A stretch of 64,000 nucleotides of DNA from UBA4416 sp943362175 (GCA_943362175.1 CALRIU020000004.1:291119-355118); one strand, 5' to 3'; shown: positions 52,210-61,547, counted from the stretch's first letter. The notes: generated by a model from the letters alone, not told the origin. Translations and numbers: made by a program.

Positions 52210-52785
52210 TTAGGAAATGGTTTTCCGTATCCTGCTGAGCGATTCGGGAGCAATCCCCAAAAAGGAAGCAATGTGCAGGAGCGGTGTACGGCGGACAATT
52301 TTATCGGAGGACGTTCTTAAAAATTCCAGGTACTTTTCCTTTGCAGGAATAGCCTGGAGCTTAAACAGCCTGTCAGCAAAGCAAAGCAGGGTTTGTTCCG
52401 CTAAAATCCTCCCGACTTTTTCCCATTGGGGAATAAGGCGGTATAATGCCTGCATCTCCTCATAACTGATCGACAAGGTTGAAGTCGCTTCCAGACATTG
52501 GATATGCTCAATGGATTTTGTTTGATTGATGAAGCTCGGGTAGGAGGACACAAAGCCCTGATCGCTGGCCAAATAGGTCGTTATTTCTTTGCCATCCCTG
52601 ACATAATAGGTTCGCACTAATCCATTCACGATGAAATGAACATCCGAAGATACCTTGTGCTCTGATAGTATAAACTCTTTGGCTGCGTACGAATTGAGCC
52701 TGAATTTAGACACGATCAGCTCCAGCTCCTGGTCAGAAAACGTAACGAAAGATAAAATGTGTTGCTTCAGGATTTCGTGCGGCAT
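52210..52785 (-). CDS. Crp/Fnr family transcriptional regulator
   Basis: 191 residues. N-terminal cyclic-nucleotide-binding-type domain (SYAAKEFILSEHKVSSDVHFIVNGLVRTYYVRDGKEITTYL ... SLSISYEEMQALYRLIPQWEKV). A long dimer helix follows, then a C-terminal winged helix whose recognition part is RTPLLHIASFLGIAPESLSRIRKTI. No cysteine cluster suggests an Fnr iron-sulphur switch. The effector is unknown. It is divergent from the M61 peptidase gene and may regulate the MBL gene downstream. Confidence 0.9.
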   Translation of the reverse strand: MPHEILKQHILSFVTFSDQELELIVSKFRLNSYAAKEFILSEHKVSSDVHFIVNGLVRTYYVRDGKEITTYLASDQGFVSSYPSFINQTKSIEHIQCLEATSTLSISYEEMQALYRLIPQWEKVGRILAEQTLLCFADRLFKLQAIPAKEKYLEFLRTSSDKIVRRTPLLHIASFLGIAPESLSRIRKTIS

Positions 52786-52900
52786 TTTGTTATTTGCGGA
52801 AATTTAATCCCATGACAAAACTAAGAAACTTTTCTTTGCTGTTGTGAGTATTGATGTCAATAGCTTGCGATCATATAATATTCGCCCTGTTTTCAACTAT

Positions 52901-52930
52901 TTTGAAACAAGGCTATCCTTCGTATATTTA
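52901..52930 (+). promoter_or_regulatory. Promoter of the M61 peptidase gene
   Basis: TTTG (52901-52904), 18 bp, then TATATTTA (52923-52930): the Bacteroidota -33/-7 pattern with one mismatch in the -7 box. ATG follows at 52951. Confidence 0.55.
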
Positions 52931-52950
52931 AGCTTTTAAATCCTAAAGGC

Positions 52951-54675
52951 ATGATCCACTACAAACTTTCCATTCATTCTCCTGCTTCCCATTACATTGA
53001 TGTGGAGCTCACCGTTGATGCCGTTGCCGGCTCACAGCTCGAACTACAGCTGCCGGCCTGGAGGCCCGGGCGCTATGAGCTGGGCAATTTCGCGAAAAAT
53101 ATCCGGAAAGTAGAAGCCTTTGACGCCCAGGGCAAGGCCTTGAATTACACCAAGAGCACCAAAGACCTCTGGATCATCGACACCAAGGGCAGCGATACCG
53201 TTAAGGTAACTTACAGCTATTTTACCTCGGAGATCAATGCCGGCTCCTGTTATGCCGACGAGCACCAATTGTACGTCAACCCCGTACACCTCTGTATGTA
53301 TGTGCCGCAGCGTATGCAGGAAGAACACGTGATAGAATTAAACATTCCGGCAACTTATAAAGTGGCTGCCTCATTGCCGCGTAAGGGAAATACACTCAGT
53401 GCCAAAAACTTTGATGAATTGGCCGATAGTCCCTTTATGGCGTCTGCAACACTTCAATCCGATTCTTATGCGGTAGATGGCGTCACCTTCTGGCTGCATT
53501 TCGTCGGCGAGTGCCGTCCCGATTTCGAAGTCCTGAAGGCAGATTTTATCAAATTCACGGAAGTGCAACTCAGCTTCTGGGGTGGTTTCCCGGTAGCCGA
53601 ATACCATTTCCTGTTCCAGGTGCTGCCCTTCAAATTTTACCACGGCGTGGAGCATCAGCATTCTACGGTGATTGCTATTGGCCCGGGTTATGCGATCAAT
53701 AAAGGAAAAGTGTATGAGGATGTGCTGGGCGTTTCTTCGCACGAGCTCTTCCATACCTGGAACATCAAGAAAATCCGCCCGGCCGAAATGCTGCCTTATG
53801 ATTTCACTAAAGAGAACTATGCGCGCACCGGCTATGTCTACGAAGGCTTTACGACCTACTACGGTGATGTGATGCTGCTCACGGGTGGGGTCTTCACGAA
53901 GGAGCAATATTTCGAAACGCTGGAAGAGCGCCTGGAGAAGCACTTTCACATCAGCGGCCGCTTCAACCTGTCGGTAGCCGATTCCAGCTGGGAAACCTGG
54001 CTCGATGGTTATGTGCCCGGAGCGCCCTATCGCAAGACATCGATCTACGACGAAGGCAACCTGGTTGCGCTGATGCTGGATGTAAATATCATGCGGCTTA
54101 CGGAGAATAAAAAAGGATTGCGGGATGTGTGCAGGATCCTGTACAATGATTTTGGGAAAGCCGGTAAAGGCTATACGGAGCAGGATATCGTCCGCATTTG
54201 CGGTGAGGTAGCCGGTAGCGATGTGTGGATGTCGGATTTTTTCAGGGCGTATGTCTATGGCACGGAGGATTTTACAAGCCTTCTGCAGGATTGTTTCAAC
54301 TACCTTGGGATAACCTGGGAGAGGAAGCCCTCGCCGCATATCAACGAATCGCGTTATGGCTTTAAGGCCATTGATTTCGGAAATAACCGCAAAGTATCGC
54401 TGGTAGTGCCGGGTTCACCGGCCTGGGAAGCGGGGTTGTCGGCAGGAGACGAGGTGCTCGCCGTCAACGGCTACACATTGCGAAACGACTTTTATGAGTG
54501 GATGACTTATTTTAAAGAAGAAAATATTGAACTTACCGTGTCTTCGGCTTCACATTTAAAGAAGATTTTTTTAACAAACGTGAAAACGAAAAGTTCATTC
54601 TTTGATCAGATGAAATTGAGCATAACAGGCACACATTCAGGCTCTTTTGATGCATGGATTAGCCTTAATAAATAG
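52951..54675 (+). CDS. M61 family metallopeptidase with PDZ domain
   Basis: 574 residues without a signal peptide. The N-terminal beta domain (PAWRPGRYELGNFAKNIRKVEAFD) is typical of M61 glycyl-aminopeptidase-like enzymes. The zinc site is SSHELFHTWNIKKIRP with His264, Glu265 and His268. The downstream Glu ligand is in YVYEGFTTYYGDV, and the conserved YDEGNLVALMLD segment follows. A PDZ domain is near residues 480-545 (LVVPGSPAWEAGLSAGDEVLAVNGYTL). Probably a cytoplasmic or poorly exported aminopeptidase; the physiological substrate is unknown. All key residues are present. Confidence 0.93.
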   Translation: MIHYKLSIHSPASHYIDVELTVDAVAGSQLELQLPAWRPGRYELGNFAKNIRKVEAFDAQGKALNYTKSTKDLWIIDTKGSDTVKVTYSYFTSEINAGSCYADEHQLYVNPVHLCMYVPQRMQEEHVIELNIPATYKVAASLPRKGNTLSAKNFDELADSPFMASATLQSDSYAVDGVTFWLHFVGECRPDFEVLKADFIKFTEVQLSFWGGFPVAEYHFLFQVLPFKFYHGVEHQHSTVIAIGPGYAINKGKVYEDVLGVSSHELFHTWNIKKIRPAEMLPYDFTKENYARTGYVYEGFTTYYGDVMLLTGGVFTKEQYFETLEERLEKHFHISGRFNLSVADSSWETWLDGYVPGAPYRKTSIYDEGNLVALMLDVNIMRLTENKKGLRDVCRILYNDFGKAGKGYTEQDIVRICGEVAGSDVWMSDFFRAYVYGTEDFTSLLQDCFNYLGITWERKPSPHINESRYGFKAIDFGNNRKVSLVVPGSPAWEAGLSAGDEVLAVNGYTLRNDFYEWMTYFKEENIELTVSSASHLKKIFLTNVKTKSSFFDQMKLSITGTHSGSFDAWISLNK

Positions 54676-54824
54676 ATGAATGCGTAAAATTGCGGTATTA
54701 AAAAGGTATATTAATAGATAGTTTGTTAATAACTCCGGCTGTTAAATTTGGTTAAACCGTAAAATTGTCATTTTTTTGTACCAATAACTTTAAAAACCTT
54801 TAAAAAACTAAAACACAAAAAATC

Positions 54825-55241
54825 ATGGAACAAACAGTAACAAACAACGAAGCGGGAAAAAGACCAACATTCTTAACCGTATTATGTATCCTTAGCTTTA
54901 TCTTTTCAGGTATCGGCCTTATTGGTCTGATCATCCTGTTAATCGGAATGGGCGCTATGTCATCATTAGCCAGTGCAGCTGTTGATGCAGGCGGAACATA
55001 CACAGGTCCAAGCATTGGTTTAACATGGGCTTACCTGATCATCGGTTTCCTGACAACTTTAATCGGTCTTTTCGGTGTGATCAAAATGTGGAAACTTCAA
55101 AAAGTAGGTTTCTATATTTACACAGCTTGCGTTGTGATCAGCATCATTATGGGTATCGTATACTCTGGCTTTGGCTTCATGTCAATCCTGCCATTGGTAT
55201 TCGTAGTACTTTACGGATTAAACTTAAAAGCAATGAAATAA
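54825..55241 (+). CDS. Small membrane protein, paralogue of the 55325 gene
   Basis: 138 residues. After NEAGKRPTFLTVLCILSFIFSGIGLIGLIILLIGMG there are three to four transmembrane helices and a short loop. The KRPTFLTVLCIL start, TYLIIGFLTTLIGLFGVIKMWKLQKVGFYIY and the NLKAMK end are shared with the next gene, so the two are tandem duplicates. A perfect terminator follows at 55259. The function is not known. Confidence 0.75.
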   Translation: MEQTVTNNEAGKRPTFLTVLCILSFIFSGIGLIGLIILLIGMGAMSSLASAAVDAGGTYTGPSIGLTWAYLIIGFLTTLIGLFGVIKMWKLQKVGFYIYTACVVISIIMGIVYSGFGFMSILPLVFVVLYGLNLKAMK

Positions 55242-55258
55242 TCTTTGTTTAAAAGATG

Positions 55259-55292
55259 AAAAACCCTCCCGGTGAAACCGGGAGGGTTTTTT
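55259..55292 (+). terminator. Perfect Rho-independent terminator
   Basis: AAAAACCCTCCCGGT pairs exactly with ACCGGGAGGGTTTTT (15 bp) around a GAA loop, followed by T. Confidence 0.92.
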
Positions 55293-55324
55293 ATTATATT
55301 TAAGCCAACCAAAACCAATACACT

Positions 55325-55819
55325 ATGAACGAAAATATTTTATACGATACACCAACGCCGGAAGAAACGGCACCCAAACGACCAACCTTTCTTACCGTGC
55401 TGTGCATCCTTACCTTTATCGGAAGTGCGCTGGCCCTGGTGAGCGCTATTTACGGATACTTCACGGTACAGGCATCGGCAGCCATGTTCGATACCTCCAT
55501 GCAGGGCATAGACGGCGTGGACCAGACCGGTATGATGAGCGAGCTGCAAAATACAATGAAGAAAGCGGTGGATAATGCCTTGCCGAATCTCATCATTGGC
55601 GTGTTATGCGCTTTGCTATGCTTGTTTGGCGCTATCCAGATGTGGAAGCAGCTGAAAATGGGGTTTTATATTTACTGCGTGGGTGAGCTGGTGCCGCCTA
55701 TCGCCGGCTTTTTCCTGGGTGCGGGCGGTATGATCGGCTCTATCGGGGTGATCGTAGGGCTGGTGCTCGCAGGCGTTTGGGTAACGCTTTATGCCGTAAA
55801 CCTCAAGCACATGAAATAA
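55325..55819 (+). CDS. Small membrane protein, paralogue of the 54825 gene
   Basis: 164 residues. N-terminus ETAPKRPTFLTVLCILTFIGSALALVSAIYGYFTV, then a soluble, Met/Asp/Gln-rich loop (TSMQGIDGVDQTGMMSELQNTMKKAVDNAL), then LIIGVLCALLCLFGAIQMWKQLKMGFYIYCVGELV and two further helices, ending VNLKHMK. Related to the preceding gene, with a larger loop. It has its own terminator at 55842 and TATATTTA at about 55295 as a -7-like element. The function is unknown. Confidence 0.75.
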   Translation: MNENILYDTPTPEETAPKRPTFLTVLCILTFIGSALALVSAIYGYFTVQASAAMFDTSMQGIDGVDQTGMMSELQNTMKKAVDNALPNLIIGVLCALLCLFGAIQMWKQLKMGFYIYCVGELVPPIAGFFLGAGGMIGSIGVIVGLVLAGVWVTLYAVNLKHMK

Positions 55820-55841
55820 CCTTTCAGTGATACCTTTTACG

Positions 55842-55873
55842 AAAGCCGCCATAAGAAATTGTGGCGGCTTTTA
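55842..55873 (+). terminator. Rho-independent terminator
   Basis: AAAGCCGCCA / TGGCGGCTTT with a 10-base loop (55842-55871) and trailing T. Confidence 0.85.
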
Positions 55874-55878
55874 TATTG

Positions 55879-55904
55879 GTGGCTGAGCGCAATCGAAGCT
55901 ACCG
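55879..55904. repeat. Dispersed element A copy (reverse orientation)
   Basis: GGTGGCTGAGCGCAATCGAAG followed by CTACC, the reverse complement of the CTTCGAnnnCGCTCAG core plus CCACC. It lies right behind the terminator at 55842. Confidence 0.7.
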
Positions 55905-56020
55905 GTTTATTACAATACATGGCAGCATTGGCAGAGCGCAGCTGGCGGCACTATCCATTGGCACCAGTCTTGAAAAGAAATGCCCGGAGCCTATCCCTTT
56001 TTTAATTACATTTAGAGAAT

Positions 56021-56647
56021 ATGTTACTTCGCCTCAACCATACCAACCCGCATCCCAAAGACATCGACTTTATCATCGAGATTCTCCGGAACGACGGTGT
56101 CATCATTTATCCCACCGATACCGTTTACTCGATGGGCTGCGATATCACCCGGCCCAAAGCCATCGAGCGCCTGTGCCGACTGAAGAACATCAAGCCCGAA
56201 AAGGCTAACTTTTCTTTTGTGTGCAGCGATCTCAGCCACCTGGCCAATTATGCCAGGCCTATTTCCAACAGCATTTTCCGGATCATGAAAAAGGCTCTGC
56301 CCGGACCTTATACCTTTATCCTGGAAGCCAATAACAATGTGCCCAAACTGCTGAAGCAGAATAAAAAAACAGTCGGCATCCGTGTGCCGGACAATTTCAT
56401 CTGCAAGCAGATCGTGACAGCCCTGGGCAACCCGATCATCACCACCAGCTTGCATAACCTCGATGATGAAATCGCCGAATACTTCGTTGATCCGGAGGTG
56501 ATCCATAACCAATACGAAAAAGAGGTTGACCTGGTGATCGACGGTGGCTTTGGAAACCTGTATGCTTCCACGGTCATCGATTGTTCAACGGACGACGAGC
56601 CGGTGGTGTTAAGAGAAGGATTAGGCAGTTTGGACGTGCTTAATTGA
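56021..56647 (+). CDS. YciO/YrdC/Sua5 family protein
   Basis: 208 residues of the Sua5/YrdC/YciO superfamily. The nucleotide/carbamoyl-binding core reads GVIIYPTDTVYSMGCDI, then RLKNIKPEKANFSFVCSDLSHLANYA, LPGPYTFILEA and TVGIRVPDNFICKQI, ending VVLREGLGS. The KxxKxxx pattern and the short length fit the YciO subgroup, whose role is less clear than that of YrdC/TsaC (threonylcarbamoyl-AMP synthesis for tRNA t6A). It stands alone, before the PD40/SPOR pair. Confidence 0.88.
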   Translation: MLLRLNHTNPHPKDIDFIIEILRNDGVIIYPTDTVYSMGCDITRPKAIERLCRLKNIKPEKANFSFVCSDLSHLANYARPISNSIFRIMKKALPGPYTFILEANNNVPKLLKQNKKTVGIRVPDNFICKQIVTALGNPIITTSLHNLDDEIAEYFVDPEVIHNQYEKEVDLVIDGGFGNLYASTVIDCSTDDEPVVLREGLGSLDVLN

Positions 56648-56728
56648 CAGAATACGCTTTTGATGAAAAAATAATGTAAGGAATTACGAATTTATCTTAC
56701 ATTTAAAGCTGATTATTCTATCCCGTTT

Positions 56729-58780
56729 ATGCTAAATAAGATCATCCTCACGGCAACTTTAACCATCAGTTTTCTATTAGCCGCTTCACAAACCACGAAT
56801 ACCAAAAAATGGCGCAAAACAGAGAACGATTCCATGCAAAATGCCCTTTTGTTATACGAAGAAGGAAATTACCTGCTGGCCCTGCCGATCTATGAAAAGC
56901 TCTATGCTGCCCATCCCGGTGAGGAATACCTGAAATATTGCTACGGAAAATGTGCCTTATTGCGAAGCGATAAGCACGAGGAGGCCCTGCAGCTGCTCAC
57001 CCAGGTGTATGAGAAGAACAAGAAGGTGAGCGATATTGAATACGACCTGGCAAAAGCCTATCATTACAATTATAAATTCGACGAGGCGCTCGGCTATGTG
57101 GAGAAAGCCCTGGCAAATAAACGGACCTCTCCTGAAGCAAAGGAAAGCGCCAAACAGCTGAAAACGTACTGCATCAACGCCAAGGAGTTTTATGCCCATC
57201 CTACAGGTGCGCAGATCAAAAATGCCGGTACGACACTCAACACCGAATACGATGAGTTTACACCCGTCATCTCGGCTGATGAGTCGATGATGGTGTTTAC
57301 CTACAGGGGCAAGGAAAGTACCGGAGGATTGCAAAATGCCTTCCTGCAACCCGATCCTAACGGTATCTATTACGAAGATGTGTTCCAGTCGGTGAAAGAG
57401 AACGGCGAATGGACCACGCCCAGGCCGGTGAAGTCGATCAACACCAATTCACATGATGCCCCCATCGCCCTTAGTGCCGATGGGATGCACCTGTTCAGCT
57501 ACAAGGATAACGGCGATGACCACGGCGATATTTACATGAGCACGCTCGTGAATAACGAGTGGACAGCACCTCAGAAACTGAAAGGGCAGGTGAACTCCTA
57601 TTCCTGGGAAGGAAGCTGCTCGATGACTGCCAATGGCAAATACCTGTATTTTACAAGCGAGCGCAGTGGCGGCTTTGGCGGCCGCGACATCTACCGCGCA
57701 ACGCTCCTGGCCGACAGCACCTGGGGTAACGTGGTGAACCTGGGCGATAGCATCAATACCGCACTGGATGAAGATGCCCCTTTTATTCACCCGGATGGCG
57801 TGACCCTGTTCTACAGTTCGAAAGGAAAAAACAGCATGGGCGATTACGATATTTTTCAGGCGAGGATGAACTGGATGGACTCAACGTTCAGTTCACCGGT
57901 AAACCTGGGTTACCCGATCAACACGCCTGACGGCGACCGCTACTATGTGTTATCGGCGAATAGCGAGCGGGGCTACTATGCCAGCGGGAAAAGCGGTGGC
58001 GTGGGCCTTCAGGATATCTACACCGTTTACCCCGGCTACGTTGGCAAGAAACCGTCGCTGTTTGTGGTAAAAGGAAAGACCACGCTCGACCAGAAACCGG
58101 TGGCAGCAGACATTACCGTGGAGGTGACGAATAACAACGGCAAAAAATTCGGTGATTTTGTGAGCAATTCCGCCAATGGAAATTACCTGGTATCGCTTCC
58201 TGCCGGCGGGGTTTTTAAGCTCACGTATAAGTACAAATCCCTTCCCGTGAAAACCACAGAAATCAATACGACCAGTGTTGACGGCTATGAGGAGAAAATT
58301 GTGGACATCAATTTCGAAACGCTTCCGGATACGGCAAGACCTGTGCTTGCGGCGGTTCAACCGGTGAAAAAAGATTCGGTTCCGGCAGCAGCAGCCAAGC
58401 CGATTGTGCCGATTAAAAAGGACACCTTTGTCGCGACAAAAACCATTCATGAAAAAACCATCAGATATGCAGAGCTTTACGGCGATATTTCGGCTGAAGG
58501 TCTTGTGTTCAAAGTACAGATCGCTGCGTATAAATACCCGAAGAACTATGTGTATGACCACCTGAAAGGCCTCGGAAATGTAGACAACTTCCTGCTCGAC
58601 GGCATTACGCGGATCACCATCGGGGGCGATTTCCAGACCCTGGGAACTGCCTGGGAGCATTGTAAGAAGGTGATTACCGCCGGACAAACAGATGCTTTCG
58701 TAACCGTGTTGTATAAAGGCAAGCGTGTATACCTCGAAGACCTTGAAAAGATGGGCATCTTCGTCGTAAAACCAAAATAG
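56729..58780 (+). CDS. TPR-PD40-SPOR-like envelope protein, copy 1
   Basis: 683 residues with a signal peptide (ITLTISFLLAASQT). Order: TPR-like region (NALLLYEEGNYLLALPIYEKLYAAHPGEEYLKYCYGKCAL, residues about 35-160). PD40/WD40-like beta-propeller blades (e.g. LYFTSERSGGFGGRDIYRATL, LFYSSKGKNSMGDYDIFQAR, GYYASGKSGGVGLQDIYTVYPG, about 180-430). A CarboxypepD-type beta domain (VVKGKTTLDQKPVAADITVEV). A C-terminal domain resembling SPOR (FKVQIAAYKYPKNYVYDHLKGLGNV ... ITRITIGGDFQTLGTAWEHC ... VTVLYKGKRV). The layout is like that of periplasmic T9SS/gliding accessory proteins such as PorE, but with a SPOR-like domain instead of an OmpA domain. Confidence 0.82.
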   Translation: MLNKIILTATLTISFLLAASQTTNTKKWRKTENDSMQNALLLYEEGNYLLALPIYEKLYAAHPGEEYLKYCYGKCALLRSDKHEEALQLLTQVYEKNKKVSDIEYDLAKAYHYNYKFDEALGYVEKALANKRTSPEAKESAKQLKTYCINAKEFYAHPTGAQIKNAGTTLNTEYDEFTPVISADESMMVFTYRGKESTGGLQNAFLQPDPNGIYYEDVFQSVKENGEWTTPRPVKSINTNSHDAPIALSADGMHLFSYKDNGDDHGDIYMSTLVNNEWTAPQKLKGQVNSYSWEGSCSMTANGKYLYFTSERSGGFGGRDIYRATLLADSTWGNVVNLGDSINTALDEDAPFIHPDGVTLFYSSKGKNSMGDYDIFQARMNWMDSTFSSPVNLGYPINTPDGDRYYVLSANSERGYYASGKSGGVGLQDIYTVYPGYVGKKPSLFVVKGKTTLDQKPVAADITVEVTNNNGKKFGDFVSNSANGNYLVSLPAGGVFKLTYKYKSLPVKTTEINTTSVDGYEEKIVDINFETLPDTARPVLAAVQPVKKDSVPAAAAKPIVPIKKDTFVATKTIHEKTIRYAELYGDISAEGLVFKVQIAAYKYPKNYVYDHLKGLGNVDNFLLDGITRITIGGDFQTLGTAWEHCKKVITAGQTDAFVTVLYKGKRVYLEDLEKMGIFVVKPK

Positions 58781-58898
58781 TTTATTTATTAAACGGTTGT
58801 ATTTACCGACTTTCGTCGTAATTACCCGATTTCAATAAGATTGCGATTTAGCTTCGTGTTTTAATTTTTCTTTCGGCCATATGGTAAACTTAAAATGT

Positions 58899-58906
58899 TA
58901 ATTTTG
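58899..58906 (+). promoter_or_regulatory. -7 box of the second TPR-PD40-SPOR gene
   Basis: TAATTTTG fits TAnnTTTG, 20 bp upstream of the ATG at 58927, so this copy is probably transcribed on its own. Confidence 0.6.
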
Positions 58907-58926
58907 CGCCCAGATTTAACATATAT

Positions 58927-60894
58927 ATGCGTCGCTATTTTCTACTCTCCCTTTTATTATTTAGAGGACTCATTATTTTTTCACAAACAACCAATGTAAG
59001 CGGCTGGAGGGTATCTGAAAAGGATTCGATGGCAGAGGCCTTTCAATGGTTCGAAGCTAAGAATTACCGCCAGGCCCTTCCCGTTTTTGAAGTGCTTCAC
59101 AAAGCACACCCTTCGGAGTTTTTCATCAAGTACTGTTATGGCGTGTGCGCCTTGTCGCGTACCGATAAGCACGAGGAGGCGCTGACCCTGCTTTTGCAGG
59201 TATACAAGAAAAATAATAAGATCGAAGACATCGATTACCATCTGGCAAAGGCCCATCACCTGAATTATAAGTTCGATGATGCGCTCAACATCCTGAGCTC
59301 CACCAATCTCAGGGGAAAGAACAATTTTTCGGATTCCATCTTGCGCCAGGTGCAGCTTCTCAAGCAGTACTGCGTCAGTGCCAAGCTCCTGGTTGCCAAC
59401 CCCACATCAGCAGTCATGACCAATATCGGTAATGTAATCAACACGGCAGACGATGAGGATATTCCCTTGCTGGCAGCCGACGAATCGGCGCTTATTTTTA
59501 CCAGGGCCGATGCCGATCCGGGAAATAAAAATATCATCAGCAATGCCGGCGTGTATTTATCGGTCAAGGAAAATAATAACTGGCTGAAACCCGCGCTCAT
59601 CAATAAAGGTGGGATCAACGACAAGGCGATTGCGCTGAGCCCCGACGGATTGACCTTATTCATTTACCATGAAGACCCCAACGGTAACGGCGATATCTAC
59701 CGCAGCGATTTCGATTACTTCGAGTGGTCGGTGCCCAGCCGTGTCAAAGGGATCAATACCGCGTCCTGGGAAGGCGGCTGCTCCATTACTGCCGACGGAA
59801 AAACACTTTACTTTTGCAGCGACCGTCCGGGCGGGCTTGGTGGTAAGGACATTTACCGCGCAACACTGCAGGATGACAAAAGCTGGGGAAATATCGAAAA
59901 CCTGGGGCCTAATGTGAATACGGCTTCCGATGAGCAATCGCCTTTTATCCACGCCGATGGAACGAACCTGTTCTTCAGCTGCAATGGCAGGACGAGTATG
60001 GGGGGATACGATATTTTTCAGGCACGCTGGAATGCGGCCGAAGGAAAGTTCAACGAAGCGCAAAACCTGGGACACCCGATCAATACACCCGACGACGATC
60101 TGTACTATACCCTGTCTGCCAACGGTAATACGGGCTACTATGCCTCCGGGAAAAAAGGCGGCGAAGGCCTGAAAGATATTTATAAAACCACCAATGGCTA
60201 CATTGGCGAAAAGCCCCTGGCCTTTGTCGTGAAAGGCGTGGTCACCAAAGCCATGAACGTGCTTTATTCCGACATCACCATCGATATCACCAATAAGGAT
60301 AATAAGGTTCTGGGAGAGGTAAAAGTCAATTCGGTGAATGGGAAATACATGGCCATTCTGCCGGCAGATAACCAATACAAGCTGGTTTACAAATACAAAT
60401 CCTTTGAGTATAAAAGCATCGAGATCAACACGTCCAGGCTATTGGAGCCCACGGAGCAGATTGTTGATGTCTACTTCGATATTAAGCCGGAGCTGAACAA
60501 AACACAAAGTGCAAAGGATTCCGTTGATAAGTCGGTTCAGAAACATGAGCTGATGAGTTTTTCTACGGAGAAGCTTCGCCAGGTGATAACAAAATACGGT
60601 GCTCTGAGCGCACAGGGACTTGAGTACATGGTGCAGATCGGGGCTTATAAATACACGAAGAGCTACGATTTCAAAAAACTGAAAAAGATCGGGAAGGTCT
60701 CCGAGCTGGATCTGAAAGACGGGATCACGCGTGTGATCATCGGTGGCAGCTTCCCTACGCTCAACAAGGCCTACGAGCTGAGCCAGAAAGTGATCAAAGC
60801 CGGGCAGAAAGACGCTTTCGTAACCATTTTGTACAATGGCAAGCGCATCTTTGTGGAAGACCTGGAAACGCTCAGGATTTTCGGGAATAAATAA
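58927..60894 (+). CDS. TPR-PD40-SPOR-like envelope protein, copy 2
   Basis: 655 residues, the tandem paralogue of the preceding gene with the same domain order. It has a signal peptide (FLLSLLLFRGLIIFSQ), TPR-like part (FQWFEAKNYRQALPVFEVLHKAHPSEFFIKYCYGVCAL), and PD40 blades (LYFCSDRPGGLGGKDIYRATL, LFFSCNGRTSMGGYDIFQARW, GYYASGKKGGEGLKDIYKT). The carboxypeptidase-type domain (AFVVKGVVTKAMNVLYSDITIDI) and the SPOR-like end (YMVQIGAYKYTKSYDFKKLKKIGKV ... ITRVIIGGSFPTLNKAYEL) follow. It has its own -7 box. The stop is 5 bp from the convergent bcp stop. Confidence 0.82.
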   Translation: MRRYFLLSLLLFRGLIIFSQTTNVSGWRVSEKDSMAEAFQWFEAKNYRQALPVFEVLHKAHPSEFFIKYCYGVCALSRTDKHEEALTLLLQVYKKNNKIEDIDYHLAKAHHLNYKFDDALNILSSTNLRGKNNFSDSILRQVQLLKQYCVSAKLLVANPTSAVMTNIGNVINTADDEDIPLLAADESALIFTRADADPGNKNIISNAGVYLSVKENNNWLKPALINKGGINDKAIALSPDGLTLFIYHEDPNGNGDIYRSDFDYFEWSVPSRVKGINTASWEGGCSITADGKTLYFCSDRPGGLGGKDIYRATLQDDKSWGNIENLGPNVNTASDEQSPFIHADGTNLFFSCNGRTSMGGYDIFQARWNAAEGKFNEAQNLGHPINTPDDDLYYTLSANGNTGYYASGKKGGEGLKDIYKTTNGYIGEKPLAFVVKGVVTKAMNVLYSDITIDITNKDNKVLGEVKVNSVNGKYMAILPADNQYKLVYKYKSFEYKSIEINTSRLLEPTEQIVDVYFDIKPELNKTQSAKDSVDKSVQKHELMSFSTEKLRQVITKYGALSAQGLEYMVQIGAYKYTKSYDFKKLKKIGKVSELDLKDGITRVIIGGSFPTLNKAYELSQKVIKAGQKDAFVTILYNGKRIFVEDLETLRIFGNK

Positions 60895-60899
60895 GAGGC

Positions 60900-61472
60900 T
60901 CAGAGCGCAAGCACCTGCTTGCCGTGTTCCTTGCTTTTGACATCGGTGATCACTTCGGAGATAACGCCCTTTTCATTGATGATAAAGGTGGTGCGGATGA
61001 TGCCGTCGTAAATCTTTCCCATGAATTTTTTAATGCCCCACACATCATAGGCTTTAATGATGTCCATGTTGGTATCGGCCAGCAATGAAAACGGCAGCTC
61101 GTATTTGGCGGCGAATTTTTTGTGCATCTTTTCGTCGTCGGCGCTAACGCCAAGCACCACGTAATTCTTTTTAGCGAGAAAGGCATGCTCGTCGCGCAGG
61201 CTGCAGGCCTCCAGGGTGCAGGTAGGCGTATTGTCCTTCGGGTAGAAATACAGCACGACCTTTTTACCTTTCAGATCCGCTAAAGAAATCCGCTTTCCGT
61301 TCTGGTCGTTGGCACTGAAAGCCGGCGCTGCATCGCCTGCTTTCAGGGATGTGCTGTGAGCTACAAATTTTTCTTCGCTGGAAGTATTGGCTTTCTTCGC
61401 GGTAACCGAGCTTATCGAAGCCTTCGTTGTAGCTTTTTTGACTGCACTTTTCTTAAGGGGCGCTTTTTTCAT
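60900..61472 (-). CDS. bcp: Bcp-type peroxiredoxin with a Lys-rich N-terminal extension
   Basis: 190 residues. Thiol-dependent peroxidase (Bcp/PrxQ) reducing hydrogen and organic peroxides. The peroxidatic Cys85 and resolving Cys90 lie in YPKDNTPTCTLEACSLRD (C-x4-C). The further core is VVLGVSADDEKMHKKFAAKYELPFSLLADTN and IIRTTFIINEKGVI. The first about 40 residues (MKKAPLKKSAVKKATTKASI ... KKANTSSEEKF) are rich in Lys/Ala/Ser/Thr and look disordered, histone H1-like. A short internal start would remove this tail, but no alternative ATG precedes the fold. The nth gene lies 75 bp upstream on the same strand and has a similar basic tail at its C-terminus. Confidence 0.92.
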   Translation of the reverse strand: MKKAPLKKSAVKKATTKASISSVTAKKANTSSEEKFVAHSTSLKAGDAAPAFSANDQNGKRISLADLKGKKVVLYFYPKDNTPTCTLEACSLRDEHAFLAKKNYVVLGVSADDEKMHKKFAAKYELPFSLLADTNMDIIKAYDVWGIKKFMGKIYDGIIRTTFIINEKGVISEVITDVKSKEHGKQVLAL

Positions 61473-61547
61473 ATTGAATTTTTAGAAGTCCTGTATTGAT
61501 TTCAAGGATGATCGTCACGAAGCCCGGTTGCTGGGCTTATCGAAGCA

